This document shows positions 15,457 through 24,084 of a stretch of 64,000 bases of DNA, piece after piece; position 1 is the stretch's first letter; each line of letters starts with the position of its first letter. Location of the stretch: contig NZ_CP108476.1 in NCBI RefSeq assembly GCF_036226465.1, positions 2,418,001-2,482,000 of the forward strand. Direction: 5' to 3'. A program made the position numbers and the translations under genes. The notes under the pieces are model-generated. The model was given only the letters and a program-made list of their open reading frames with translations. It searched no databases and had not been told where the DNA came from. This stretch comes from Kitasatospora sp. NBC_01250. GTDB taxonomy: Bacteria > Actinomycetota > Actinomycetes > Streptomycetales > Streptomycetaceae.

Positions 15457-16411
15457 CCGCCGCGGACTCCGCCTGCGCGAAGGACTCCCAGCCGCGCGCG
15501 CACGCGCGGGCCAGCTCCGCCACCGCCCGGGTGCGGTGCGCCGGGACGGTGGCGGCCAGGGCGGACCAGTCGGCGCCGGGCAGCAGGGCGACACCGAGCA
15601 GGCGCAGCAGCTGGCGGCCCCGCTCGGTGTGGCGCAGGGCCGGGTCGCGGCAGAGGTTGCGGTGCAGCGCGGCGAGTTCCTCGGCCGGCGGGGCGGGCGG
15701 CGGTGCGGGCGGCGCCGGAGCGGGTTGCGGCGCCGCGGTGCCGGCCTGTTGGGGCGGGACCGGGTCCTCGCCGCGCTGCAGGCGGTCGCGGACGTCGCGG
15801 ACGGTGGCGGGGGCCAGGCCGGTGCGGCGGGCGACCTCGCGCAGCGAGACGGTCGGCGAGCCGGTCAGCAGCCGGCCCGCCTCGCGGCGGCTCTGGGCGG
15901 TGTTCAGCGGGCGGACCTTGCCGTCACGGCCGATCCGGGCCGCGGGCTGCGCCTCGGGCGCGGTGCGGCGCAGGCTCGCGACGGTGTGCGCGGACAGGCC
16001 GGTGGACGAGGCGATGGCGCGGTCCGACCAGTGCGGGTGGGAGGCGAGGATCCGCTCGGCGGCGGCGGAGCGCTCGGCGAGCGTGAGGGCCAGCCCGTGG
16101 CTGACGTTGGACTCCACGGCCAGCACGAAGGCGTCGTCCGCGGTGCCGTCGAAGAACCGCGCCTCGATGTGGCTGCGGCCCCGCAGGTGGGCCGCGCGGA
16201 CCCGGTGGGTGCCGTCGATGATCCGCATCGAGGGCCGGTGCACCGTGATCGGCGGCAGCGCGCCCTCGGTGGTGCTCAGCGCGCGCAGGTGCCCGGCGTC
16301 CTCGGCGACGGCACGCGGCGAGTCGGCCGGGCGCAGCGCGGCGATCGGGAGCAGCTGGACCGCGCCGACGGGTGCGGCGGGCGGCAGCGCGTGAACGGGC
16401 AGGGCGGTCAT
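15425..16411 (-). CDS. StrR-like (ParB/Srx-domain) pathway-specific activator
   Basis: A 328-residue protein from ATG 16411 (GGAGGG upstream; an in-frame ATG at 16465 would run through a palindrome and is rejected). The N-terminal ParB/sulfiredoxin-like part reads LRPADSPR, PPITVHRPSMRIIDGTHR and DAFVLAVESNVSHGLALT, followed by helix-turn-helix segments (SDRAIASSTGLSAHTVASL, SLREVARRTGLAPATV) and a Pro/Ala linker. This order is that of StrR/NovG/KasT activators of streptomycin, aminocoumarin and kasugamycin clusters. Family members bind long inverted repeats of the form half-site-N11-half-site; one lies directly upstream (16433-16465). It probably controls the cluster. Confidence 0.85.
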   Translation of the reverse strand: MTALPVHALPPAAPVGAVQLLPIAALRPADSPRAVAEDAGHLRALSTTEGALPPITVHRPSMRIIDGTHRVRAAHLRGRSHIEARFFDGTADDAFVLAVESNVSHGLALTLAERSAAAERILASHPHWSDRAIASSTGLSAHTVASLRRTAPEAQPAARIGRDGKVRPLNTAQSRREAGRLLTGSPTVSLREVARRTGLAPATVRDVRDRLQRGEDPVPPQQAGTAAPQPAPAPPAPPPAPPAEELAALHRNLCRDPALRHTERGRQLLRLLGVALLPGADWSALAATVPAHRTRAVAELARACARGWESFAQAESAAASAAGGRPGW

Positions 16412-16432
16412 CTCCGGTTCCCTCCAACGGGG

Positions 16433-16465
16433 GTGGGCAACTGCATGGAACGCGCAGTTGCCCAC
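16433..16465. promoter_or_regulatory. Candidate StrR-type operator
   Basis: GTGGGCAACTGC (16433-16444) and GCAGTTGCCCAC (16454-16465) form a perfect 12-bp inverted repeat with 9-nt spacer. Counted as half-sites ending in ACTG and starting with CAGT the spacer is 11 nt, as in published StrR-family sites. It lies 22 nt before the StrR-like start codon and would serve autoregulation or a promoter for this gene. I found no second full copy in the window. Confidence 0.6.
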
Positions 16466-16475
16466 CGAAATTGCC

Positions 16476-16526
16476 TCAGCGCTCCAGCTGGTTCAGCGCT
16501 CCGGCTGGTTCAGTGCTCCAGCTGCC
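16476..16526. repeat. Three tandem 17-bp repeats across the methyltransferase 3' end
   Basis: Units at 16476-16492, 16493-16509 and 16510-16526 read TCAGCGCTCCAGCTGGT with one or a few changes. The third is the last codons and stop of the methyltransferase gene, so the coding 3' end appears to have been copied twice into the spacer before the StrR operator. Confidence 0.75.
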
Positions 16527-17562
16527 GCAGCAGGTCGAGCACCGCCGCCACCGCCGGGTCGAGCCCGTCGGCCTCGACGACCGGCAGGACCGCGGCGAGC
16601 AGGCCCGCCAGCCGGCCGCCGTTCTCCCGCGGGAAGGCCTCGGAGCCCTCCCAGAAGACGGCGCGCAGGGCGGCCACCGTCAGCAGGCCGGTGCCGGCCG
16701 AGGCGGTGACCAGGCGTCGGGCCAGGGTGCGCTCCAGCTCGTTGGGCGCCCAGCTGCCGCCGGCCAGGTCCTCGGCCAGCCGGCCGGCCGCGGCCAGCAG
16801 GGCGGCGGAGTCCGGGCTCGCCGCCCGGGTGCCGACCAGCAGGCCCGGCACCGGGTTGGCCCGGTAGTTGTCCCAGAAGGCGTCGCCGAAGCGGGCCACG
16901 GCCTCGGCGGGCACCTCGGGCCGGTGCCAGTCGAAGGACTCGAACCCGGCGGCGGCCAGGCAGCGGGCGAAGGCCGCCCGGGTCCAGCGCGAGGTGGTGA
17001 TGGTGGAGGTCTCGGTGCCGATCAGGTCGGTGACCAGGACGCCGCGCTCGCCGTCCCGCTGCTCGCCGACCACCCGCAGGCCGTACTCGTCCCAGCGCGG
17101 GCCGGCCGGGTCGAACTCCGGCCACACGGCGACGGCGACGAACCGTCCGCCGGGGGCCAGGTTGCGGTGGATGCCGGCCAGCATCCGGGTCAGCTCCTCC
17201 TCGGTGGTGGCGTAGTTGAGCAGCCACACCGCGCTGACCAGGTCGAAGCTGCCCAGCCGGGGCAGCTCGACGGCGTCGGCCGCCTGGTAGGAGATGCCGA
17301 GCGGCCGTTCCCGCTCCAGGTCGCGGGCCAGGTCGACCATGACCGGCGAGAGGTCGACGCCGAGCACCTCGGCCGCGCCCGCCGCCTTGATCAGCCGGGT
17401 GTAGTGGCCGTGCCCGCAGGCGAGGTCCAGCACCCGGGCGCCGTGCAGCTCGCCGAGGTGCTTGAGCACGTTGTGCTGCTCGGGGCCGGCCAGGGGGGCG
17501 GTGTCCTTGAAGTCGGAGTACCGCTCGCCGATCGCCGCATACTGGTCGGTCTGCTCACTCAT
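16510..17562 (-). CDS. Class I SAM-dependent methyltransferase
   Basis: A 350-residue protein. VLDLACGHGHYTRLI near 44-58 is the SAM-binding motif I, GVDLSPVM motif acid loop, FDLVSAVWLLNYA motif post-II region and LAPGGRFVAV motif III. About 120 C-terminal residues after the core have no recognised domain and may shape the acceptor pocket. The start (ATG 17562) overlaps the end of the OYE gene by 8 nt, so it is translated with it. An O-, N- or C-methylation of the cluster product is likely; the acceptor is unknown. Confidence 0.85.
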   Translation of the reverse strand: MSEQTDQYAAIGERYSDFKDTAPLAGPEQHNVLKHLGELHGARVLDLACGHGHYTRLIKAAGAAEVLGVDLSPVMVDLARDLERERPLGISYQAADAVELPRLGSFDLVSAVWLLNYATTEEELTRMLAGIHRNLAPGGRFVAVAVWPEFDPAGPRWDEYGLRVVGEQRDGERGVLVTDLIGTETSTITTSRWTRAAFARCLAAAGFESFDWHRPEVPAEAVARFGDAFWDNYRANPVPGLLVGTRAASPDSAALLAAAGRLAEDLAGGSWAPNELERTLARRLVTASAGTGLLTVAALRAVFWEGSEAFPRENGGRLAGLLAAVLPVVEADGLDPAVAAVLDLLRQLEH

Positions 17563-18676
17563 GGTGGGTGGGGCCCTTCTGTACGAGGTCGTGCCGGGCG
17601 AGGTCGGTGTAGCCGGTGGCGCCACCGTCGTGGAAGGTGTCCGGGTCCGGGGCGGCCGGCGCCACGCCCCACCGGATCCGCTCCGCCAGGTCGGGGTTGG
17701 CGGCGAACAGGCGGGCGAAGCTCACCGCGTCCGCCTCGCCCGCGTCGAGCCGGGCGAGCGCGGTGGCCGGGTCGGTGGGGTCGTCGCCGGTGAACGGGTT
17801 GACGATCAGTGCGCCGCTCCAGCGCTCGCGCAGCAGGCGGGTGAGCTTGGGGTCGGGGCCCTCGATCACGTGGAGGTAGGCGTACGACTCCCCGCCCTGC
17901 CCGGCGCCGAGCCGCTCGGCCAGCAGGCCGTAGCTGTCGGCCGGGTCCAGCTCCAGGATGTCGTTGTAGCCGGACCCGGGCGACAGCCGCAGCGCCGTGC
18001 GCCCGGCGCCGACGACGCCGGCCACCGCCCGCACGGCCTCCACCGCGAACCTGATCCGGTTCTCGGCGGAGCCGCCGTAGGCGTCGGTGCGCTGGTTGGC
18101 GTTGTCGGAGAGGAACTGGTGGATCAGGTAGCCGTTGGCGCCCTGCAGCTCGACGCCGTCGAAGCCGGCCCGCAGCGCCGCCTCGGCGGCTGCCGCGTAG
18201 TCGTCCAGGGTCTCGGAGATGTCCACCCGGGACATCGCGTTCGGCTCGACGGTGGGCACCAGGGTGTCCGGGGTGGTCCGCGCGTCGCTGGCCGCCGTCA
18301 CCGCCGAGGGCCCCAACGGGCGGACGCCGTGCGGCAGCAGGCTGGGGTGGGCGATCCGCCCGTGGTGCGCGAGCTGCACCACGATCCGTCCGCCGGCCTG
18401 GTGGACGGCCTCGGTGACCGCAGCCCAGCCGGCGATCTGCGCGGCGGTGTGCAGACCGGGCTGACCCACCGGGCCGTGGCCGGTGGGGCTGATCCGGGCG
18501 CCTTCGGTGATGATCAGGCCGGCCGAGGCGCGTTGGGCGTAGTACCGCGCCATCAGGGCGGTCGGGACACCCGCCGCGTCGGCCCGGTTGCGGGTCATGG
18601 GGGCCATGACGACGCGGTTGGCCAGCGCCAGCGTTCCGGCGGTCAGCGGGGTGTGCAGGGTGGGCGAGGAACTCAT
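17555..18676 (-). CDS. Old Yellow Enzyme family flavin oxidoreductase
   Basis: A 373-residue (beta/alpha)8 FMN protein. VVMAPMTRNRA near 22, IVVQLAHHGRIAHPS near 98, FDGVELQGANGYLIHQFL near 171 and DAYGGSAENRIRF near 197 are all present. The usual substrate-anchoring HxxN pair (HGANGY or HAANGY) reads QGANGY, so the His is Gln. OYEs reduce activated C=C bonds or nitro groups with NAD(P)H; the His-to-Gln change may alter the substrate, as His/Asn normally hold the phenol or carbonyl oxygen. It sits between methyltransferase and FAD/NAD(P)-binding genes in the second minus-strand unit. Confidence 0.9.
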   Translation of the reverse strand: MSSSPTLHTPLTAGTLALANRVVMAPMTRNRADAAGVPTALMARYYAQRASAGLIITEGARISPTGHGPVGQPGLHTAAQIAGWAAVTEAVHQAGGRIVVQLAHHGRIAHPSLLPHGVRPLGPSAVTAASDARTTPDTLVPTVEPNAMSRVDISETLDDYAAAAEAALRAGFDGVELQGANGYLIHQFLSDNANQRTDAYGGSAENRIRFAVEAVRAVAGVVGAGRTALRLSPGSGYNDILELDPADSYGLLAERLGAGQGGESYAYLHVIEGPDPKLTRLLRERWSGALIVNPFTGDDPTDPATALARLDAGEADAVSFARLFAANPDLAERIRWGVAPAAPDPDTFHDGGATGYTDLARHDLVQKGPTHHE

Positions 18677-18785
18677 GGGGTCTCCGTGCTGGGCGAGGTC
18701 GAAGGGATGAGGGAGTGAACCGTGGTGGTGGCCGGGCGAGTCGGCCGGGCTTCATGTCGGCTCCCCGGTCAGGTCCGCGTGCTGG

Positions 18786-20738
18786 TCACGCCCGCGCCTC
18801 GGCGAGCGGTGCGGCGACCGAGGCCCGGACCAGCGAGGCCAGCGCGCTCGCGATCGCGTCGGAGTCGCCCAGCGTCACGGAGTTGACGCCCGGCCGGATC
18901 CCGGCGGCGGTCGCCCAGTGCACCGACTCGGTCGGCACCCCGTAGGCGAAGCGGCGCGGATGCGCCCGCCCGCGCGCGTCGAGGACGTGGTACGGGCGCG
19001 GGGTGACCGCGACCCCGCCGGTCTGGTGACCGGGGACGCCGTCCAGCCCGGGGATCCGGTAGGGGGCGATCTGGCCGGTGGCGAGCAGCTGGGCGAGCAG
19101 CGGGTCGGCGGTGCGGCGCAGGTCCGGCTCGGGCAGCCGGGCCTCGATCAGCACCCGGGCCGCGACCGTCCCACCGCCGGCGCCGAGTGCACTGGCCAGG
19201 AAGGTTCCTGACGCACCGTCGGCTTCGACGGCCAGGTCCGGGCCGAGCACCTCCAGCACCCCGGCCTCGATCAGCGCGATCATCTCGGCGATCCGCGAGG
19301 CGGGCGGGCCGATCGAGAGGAAGGCGTTGAGCGGGGTGTACCAGCGGTCCAGGTCGCCGTGGTGCGAGGCGCCGTGCAGGCCCGCGTGGTCGACCGCCAG
19401 CCGGATCTCGTTGCGCAGGTCGCGCAGCACGTCCAGGGCGGCCTTGACCGGACCGCTGACGTTGCCCTGGGCGGCGTTCGCCAGGTCACGGCCGAGGTAG
19501 TCGAGCAGCCAGCTGCGGTACTCGGCGGCGGAGGCGAACTCCCGTCCCTGGTACGGGCGGGCGATCAGCTGCCAGTCCCAGCGCTCGGCGGCGGGCACCG
19601 CGAAGGCGTCCAGCACCGCCTGCTGCTCGGCCGCGGTCCCGGCCGTCAGGTAGCGCTCGGCCAGCGGCCCGGCCTCGGCGGCGCGGCCCGCCCGGCGCAG
19701 CAGCGCCTCGTAGTAGACGCTCTCCACCTCCCGGGCCACCAGCGGCCAGATCTCGGCGCGGAAGTCCACCGGATCGCCCGCCGCCGCGCGCTTGCGCAAG
19801 GCGGTGACGTGCTCGACGGTGAGCAGCCGCGGGTAGTAACGCCCGTGCGGTCCCTTCTCGTTGGCGCCGCGCGAGTGGTAGGGCACGCCGCGCCGGGAGC
19901 CGGCCACCAGCCTCGGCTCGCGGCCCGAGGGCAGGTAGACCAGCCGGCCGTCCCGGTGCTCGAAGCGGCCGCCGCGACCCTGGGTGAGCAGCGTCAGGTG
20001 GTCGAAGAAGTTGAGCCCGAGGCCGCGCAGCAGCACCGTCTCGCCGGGCACGATGAAGGACAGGTCCAGGTCGGCAGGGTTGGCGGGGGTCAGGTACGCC
20101 AGGCCGTGGGTGTCGGCGAAGGCGGTCAGCCGCCGCTCGGTCTCCCCCGGGCGGGCGGCGGTGTGGCCGAGGGCCAGCACCACGGCGGACAGGTCCGACA
20201 GCACGGTGCCGTCGGCCAGCCGCAGCCGCTGGGTCTCCCCCGTGTCGTCCAGCGCCACCGCGCGCGAGGCGTGCACCTGCACGGTGACCCCGGCCGGGGC
20301 GGTGCCGCAGACCCGGTCGAAGGCCCAGCGCAGGTAGCGCCCGTAGAGCGCGCGGGTCGGGTAGTCGTCGGGGCCCAGCCGCTTGGCCTCGGCCAGCACC
20401 TCCTCGGTGCTGCTGGCGAAGGACTCGTCCACCGGCCCCATCAGGGTCAGGAACCGGGCCCACTCGTAGAGGCTCGGTCCGGGCAGCACCGGGCCGGCCA
20501 GCTCCACCGAGTCGTCGGTGAAGACGGTCACCTGCGAGGCCACGGTGTTCATCAGCAGGTGCGGGCTCTGGTCGGTGCGCCAGACCGCGCCGGCGCCCGG
20601 CGGGTGGGGGTCCACGATGTGCACGGTGACGTCGGCCCCGCCCTCGCCGGAGGAGAGCTGGGCGCAGAGCCGCTCCAGCACGGAGAGCCCGCGCGGCCCG
20701 GCGCCGACGATGCACAGCTGTGCGTGCTGCCCGCTCAT
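18786..20738 (-). CDS. Large FAD/NAD(P)-binding protein (NAD_binding_9 type)
   Basis: A 650-residue protein. LCIVGAGPRGLSVLERL near 8-24 is an N-terminal dinucleotide fold, and LLMNTVASQVTVF, VVLALGHTAA and LLRGLGLNFFDHLTLLT are features of the FAD-NAD(P)-binding/YdhS-like family, which includes distant relatives of lysine and ornithine N-monooxygenases. The C-terminal half has no recognised domain. The family is poorly characterised; oxidation of an amine or a redox role in product formation is only an inference. The start overlaps the O-methyltransferase stop (ATGA). Confidence 0.7.
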   Translation of the reverse strand: MSGQHAQLCIVGAGPRGLSVLERLCAQLSSGEGGADVTVHIVDPHPPGAGAVWRTDQSPHLLMNTVASQVTVFTDDSVELAGPVLPGPSLYEWARFLTLMGPVDESFASSTEEVLAEAKRLGPDDYPTRALYGRYLRWAFDRVCGTAPAGVTVQVHASRAVALDDTGETQRLRLADGTVLSDLSAVVLALGHTAARPGETERRLTAFADTHGLAYLTPANPADLDLSFIVPGETVLLRGLGLNFFDHLTLLTQGRGGRFEHRDGRLVYLPSGREPRLVAGSRRGVPYHSRGANEKGPHGRYYPRLLTVEHVTALRKRAAAGDPVDFRAEIWPLVAREVESVYYEALLRRAGRAAEAGPLAERYLTAGTAAEQQAVLDAFAVPAAERWDWQLIARPYQGREFASAAEYRSWLLDYLGRDLANAAQGNVSGPVKAALDVLRDLRNEIRLAVDHAGLHGASHHGDLDRWYTPLNAFLSIGPPASRIAEMIALIEAGVLEVLGPDLAVEADGASGTFLASALGAGGGTVAARVLIEARLPEPDLRRTADPLLAQLLATGQIAPYRIPGLDGVPGHQTGGVAVTPRPYHVLDARGRAHPRRFAYGVPTESVHWATAAGIRPGVNSVTLGDSDAIASALASLVRASVAAPLAEARA

Positions 20739-21427
20739 CCCGCGTCCCCCGTCCAGGTGGTGAGCTCGACGCCGTCGCCGAGCGGCAGTTCGACCGAGAC
20801 GTAGCCGCGGGCCGGGTCGCGGATCCAGGCCAGGAACTCCTGCGGCAGCATCGGCAGGTTGTCGGAGACGATCACCGTGCCGGGGCGCAGCAGCGGCTCC
20901 AGCACGGTGAGCACCGGCAGGTAGAGCTCCTTCCAGCCGTCCAGCAGGACCAGGTCGACCGGTCCGGCCACGGTGGCCAGCGTGTCGCGGGCGTCGCCCG
21001 CCAGCACGGTCACCAAGTCGGCCAGGCCCGCCTCGGCCAGGTTGGCGCGGGCCTTGGCGACCTTGCTCCCGTCGAGTTCGGTGCCGGTGAGGTGGCCGGC
21101 GCCGTTGTCGCGCAGCGCGGCGGCCAGCTGGATCGCGGAGGTGCCGAAGGAGGTGCCGAACTCGACCACGGTGCGCGGGCGCAGCATCCGCGCCAGGGTG
21201 TAGAGGAACTGGCCGGTGCTCGGGTGCACGGGCAGCGAGGCGTCGGCGCACAGCGCGCTGGTCTCGGCGGGGGTGGGCGGGGCGGCGAGCTTGGCGGCCT
21301 CGGCGAAGGCGTGCGCCATCGCGCGCTGGTCGCCCTGGCGGGCGTCGGCGTAGAGCCGGGCGAGCACGGAGCTCACGGTCGGGTCGTCGAGGCCGAGGGC
21401 GCCCGGTCGTGCGGGCAGGACGGACAT
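20735..21427 (-). CDS. O-methyltransferase-like SAM enzyme
   Basis: A 230-residue protein. TVVEFGTSFGTSAIQLAAAL near 86 is SAM motif I, LTGTELDGSKVAKARANL the acidic loop, and VDLVLLDGWKELYLPVL the DxWK-like metal/active-site strand found in the cation-dependent catechol O-methyltransferase (YrrM/Methyltransf_24) group, followed by GTVIVSDNL. It would fit methylation of a catechol or aminophenol OH made by the flavin monooxygenases; that link is inference. It is coupled to the FAD/NAD(P)-binding gene downstream and lies 116 nt after the TauD fusion. Confidence 0.75.
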   Translation of the reverse strand: MSVLPARPGALGLDDPTVSSVLARLYADARQGDQRAMAHAFAEAAKLAAPPTPAETSALCADASLPVHPSTGQFLYTLARMLRPRTVVEFGTSFGTSAIQLAAALRDNGAGHLTGTELDGSKVAKARANLAEAGLADLVTVLAGDARDTLATVAGPVDLVLLDGWKELYLPVLTVLEPLLRPGTVIVSDNLPMLPQEFLAWIRDPARGYVSVELPLGDGVELTTWTGDAG

Positions 21428-21543
21428 CTGGTCTCCCGGTTCCGGGTTCGGGGCCCGCCGCCCGCGGTGGGGCGGGCGGCGGGCCGGGCAAGAGGACGAT
21501 CGAGGGGCGGGCGGGCAGGAGCGCGGAGCGGTGGGGCGAGCGG

Positions 21544-24084
21544 TCAGGCCTCGTCGGTCGCCAGCAGCTCGCGGCGCAGGTAGCTCTGTGCGTTGTAGAT
21601 GGTGCGGGCCGGGTCGGTGATGGCGCGCCGGCCGTGCATCACCCGGGTGTTGTCGACCAGCACGACGTCACCGTCCTGCCAGTCCAGCTCCTCAGTCAGC
21701 TCGTCGGTGAGCTCCTTGAGCCGCTCGACCAGCCCGGCGGGCAGCTCGCTGCCGTCGGCGAAGGTGATGGTCGGCTTCTCGTAGTTGAAGGACGGGCCGA
21801 AGATGCTGTTCGCCCAGGAGAGCCGGGCGCCGAACAGGGTGGGGCGGGCGGCGGGGGTGCGGAAGGCGTAGTGCACGGCGCCGTCCGGCAGTTCGGTGAC
21901 CGTGGTGCCCTCGCCGCCGACCGCGGCCAGCTGCTGGAAGTCGGCGAAGGTGACCTCCTCGACGGTCTTGACCCCGCCGAGCTGGTGCACCACGAACTGC
22001 CGCCACTTGGCCTCCTCGACCCGGCGGGCGTAGACGATGTCCTGGGCGAAGGCGGCCCGGTCGGCCTCGGTGGCGGCGTCCCAGACCCGGTAGCCGTCGC
22101 AGACCGTGGTCTGCGAGCCGGAGGCGGCGGCCTTCTCGCAGAGGAACCAGGTCAGGTCGGGGATGAAGGGGCTGTTGCCGTTCTCGATGTGCAGGCCGAG
22201 CTCGTCGGTGCCGGCGTCGACCTTCTGCGCGACGTCGCCGCCGTGGAAGGAGCGGGCCGGGTCCAGGGTCACACGGTCGGAGTGCTGCTTGACGAAGAGC
22301 GAGAAGTCCTCGATCGAGGGGTCGAAGCCGCGCAGCACCAGGAAGCCGGACTCGGCGAGCAGGTCGATGGTCTGCCGCGGGTCGAGATCGGCCAGGGTGG
22401 TGCGGCCCGGGGCGGGCTGGACGAGCTTGCCGGTGCCGGTCCCGTAGGGCCGCACGTCCGGTCGGGTGGTGGCCATGGCTGTCCCCTTGTCGGTGTCGGG
22501 TGTGGTGGTGCCCCTGGTGGTGCCCCGGGTGCTGGGCCGGGTGCTGGGCCGGGTGGTCGCCAGCAGCGCGAGGTCGGCGGTGATCGCGGCCCGCACCGGC
22601 CGCCCGGTGACGGTGAAGTAGCGGCGGTAGCCGTCCTGGTCGGCGCGGAGCAGGTGGAGTTCCGCGACGCGTTCGACCGCGGACAGGTGCTCGGCTCCGA
22701 AGGCGGTGATCGCGTCCGCGGCCTCGGCCGGGTCGGTGGCGGGGTCGATGACGAACAGGCCGTGCAGCGCGGGCAGGTCGTTGCCGACCACGCCGACGGC
22801 GCGCACGAACGGGAGCCGGGCGTACTGCGCCTCGACCCATTCGGGGGCGATGTTGCGCCCGGCGGCCGTGATGATGATGTTCTTCTTGCGTCCGGTGATG
22901 GTCAGGTAGCCGTCCTCGTCGATCGCGGCGAGGTCGCCGGTGTGCAGCCAGCCGTCGACGACGGCGCAGCTGGAGGGGTCGGGCCTGGTGTAGCCGGCGA
23001 ACAACGAGCTGCTGGCGACCAGCAGTTCGCCGTCCTCGGCGAGCCGGACCCGCACGTGCGCCAGCGGGCGGCCCACCGTGCCGATCCGGCGCGCCGCCGG
23101 GGTGTTCCAGCTGACCACCGAGCTGTTCTCGGAGAGCCCGTAGCCCTCGTGGACGGCGATCCCGTGGCCGTCCAGCTCGTGCAGCGTGTCGGGGTGCACG
23201 GGCGCACCGCCGCAGCAGATCAGCGGGGGCTGCTCGGTGCCGAACAGGGTCCGACTGACCGGCAGTCCGGCCCGCCGGGCGCGCCCGGCGGCGTCCGCCA
23301 GCGCGGCGGCCAGCGCCGGGGTGGCGACCACGGCGGTGGGCCGGGCGGCGGCCAGCTGCGGCAGCGCGCTCTCCACCGCGCCCGCGCTGGTGCCGACCAG
23401 GGCGGAGCCGGGCGGCAGCAGGGTGACGCAGCCGCCGTCCAGCAGCACCAGGTAGAGGCCGGTGACCTGCTCGATCAGCAGGCTGAACGGGACGAGCGAG
23501 AGGTAGGCGCCGAACGCCCTGGCGGGCATCGCGGTGTGCAGCGAGTCGATCAGCGCGCCGATGCCGGCGGCCCGGATCCGCACGCCCTTGGGCCGCGAGG
23601 TGGTACCGGAGGTGTGGATGATCTTGCAGATCCACTCCTCGTCCGGCTCCTCGACCGCGTTCGGGTGCCACGGGGCGGACCCGCCGTCGAGCGTGGCCAG
23701 CACCACCCGGCAGCCCGAGGGCAGCACCGCGCCCAGGCCCCACTCGGCGAGCCGGGCCGCACCCTGCGCGTCCACCAGGCAGAGGTCCGCGGATTCGAGC
23801 AGCCCGGCGGCCTGCTCGCGGCTGAAGGCCAGCGGCACCGGGATCTCGGTGGCCCGTAACGCGAGCAAGGCCAGGTCGGCGACCACGAATTCGGGGGTGT
23901 TGCCGCAGATCACCCCGACCCGCAGGCCCGGTGCGAGTGCGAGGCGGTCGGCCAGTGCGCGGGCCGCCCGGGTGATCTCGCGGTAGCTGTGCCGGGCCAC
24001 GGTCGCCCCGTGCTCGTCCAGCACCCGCACCAACGGCCGCTCGCTCTCCCCGAATTCACTCAGCGCCTGGTCAACGGCCCGCAC
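21544..24084 (-). CDS. Fusion of an AMP-forming ligase and a TauD-like Fe/2OG dioxygenase
   Basis: A single 846-residue frame. Residues 1-~500 are an adenylate-forming ligase: IIHTSGTTSRPKGVRI, EGYGLSENSSVVSWN, WLHTGDLAAIDEDGY, GRKKNIIITAAGRNIAPEWVE; its C-terminal TVTGRPVRAAI carries Arg where the adenylation Lys (TxTGK) is expected. A Thr/Arg/Pro linker (~505-535) contains RPST twice and RGTT twice, each a 12-bp tandem duplication. From about 537 a TauD/TfdA-type domain follows, with HIE near 632 and distal MHGRR as likely iron ligands. An internal ATG (22476) with AAGGGG upstream could also give a separate 310-residue dioxygenase. The GTG start has AGGGAGG. Confidence 0.8.
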   Translation of the reverse strand: MRAVDQALSEFGESERPLVRVLDEHGATVARHSYREITRAARALADRLALAPGLRVGVICGNTPEFVVADLALLALRATEIPVPLAFSREQAAGLLESADLCLVDAQGAARLAEWGLGAVLPSGCRVVLATLDGGSAPWHPNAVEEPDEEWICKIIHTSGTTSRPKGVRIRAAGIGALIDSLHTAMPARAFGAYLSLVPFSLLIEQVTGLYLVLLDGGCVTLLPPGSALVGTSAGAVESALPQLAAARPTAVVATPALAAALADAAGRARRAGLPVSRTLFGTEQPPLICCGGAPVHPDTLHELDGHGIAVHEGYGLSENSSVVSWNTPAARRIGTVGRPLAHVRVRLAEDGELLVASSSLFAGYTRPDPSSCAVVDGWLHTGDLAAIDEDGYLTITGRKKNIIITAAGRNIAPEWVEAQYARLPFVRAVGVVGNDLPALHGLFVIDPATDPAEAADAITAFGAEHLSAVERVAELHLLRADQDGYRRYFTVTGRPVRAAITADLALLATTRPSTRPSTRGTTRGTTTPDTDKGTAMATTRPDVRPYGTGTGKLVQPAPGRTTLADLDPRQTIDLLAESGFLVLRGFDPSIEDFSLFVKQHSDRVTLDPARSFHGGDVAQKVDAGTDELGLHIENGNSPFIPDLTWFLCEKAAASGSQTTVCDGYRVWDAATEADRAAFAQDIVYARRVEEAKWRQFVVHQLGGVKTVEEVTFADFQQLAAVGGEGTTVTELPDGAVHYAFRTPAARPTLFGARLSWANSIFGPSFNYEKPTITFADGSELPAGLVERLKELTDELTEELDWQDGDVVLVDNTRVMHGRRAITDPARTIYNAQSYLRRELLATDEA

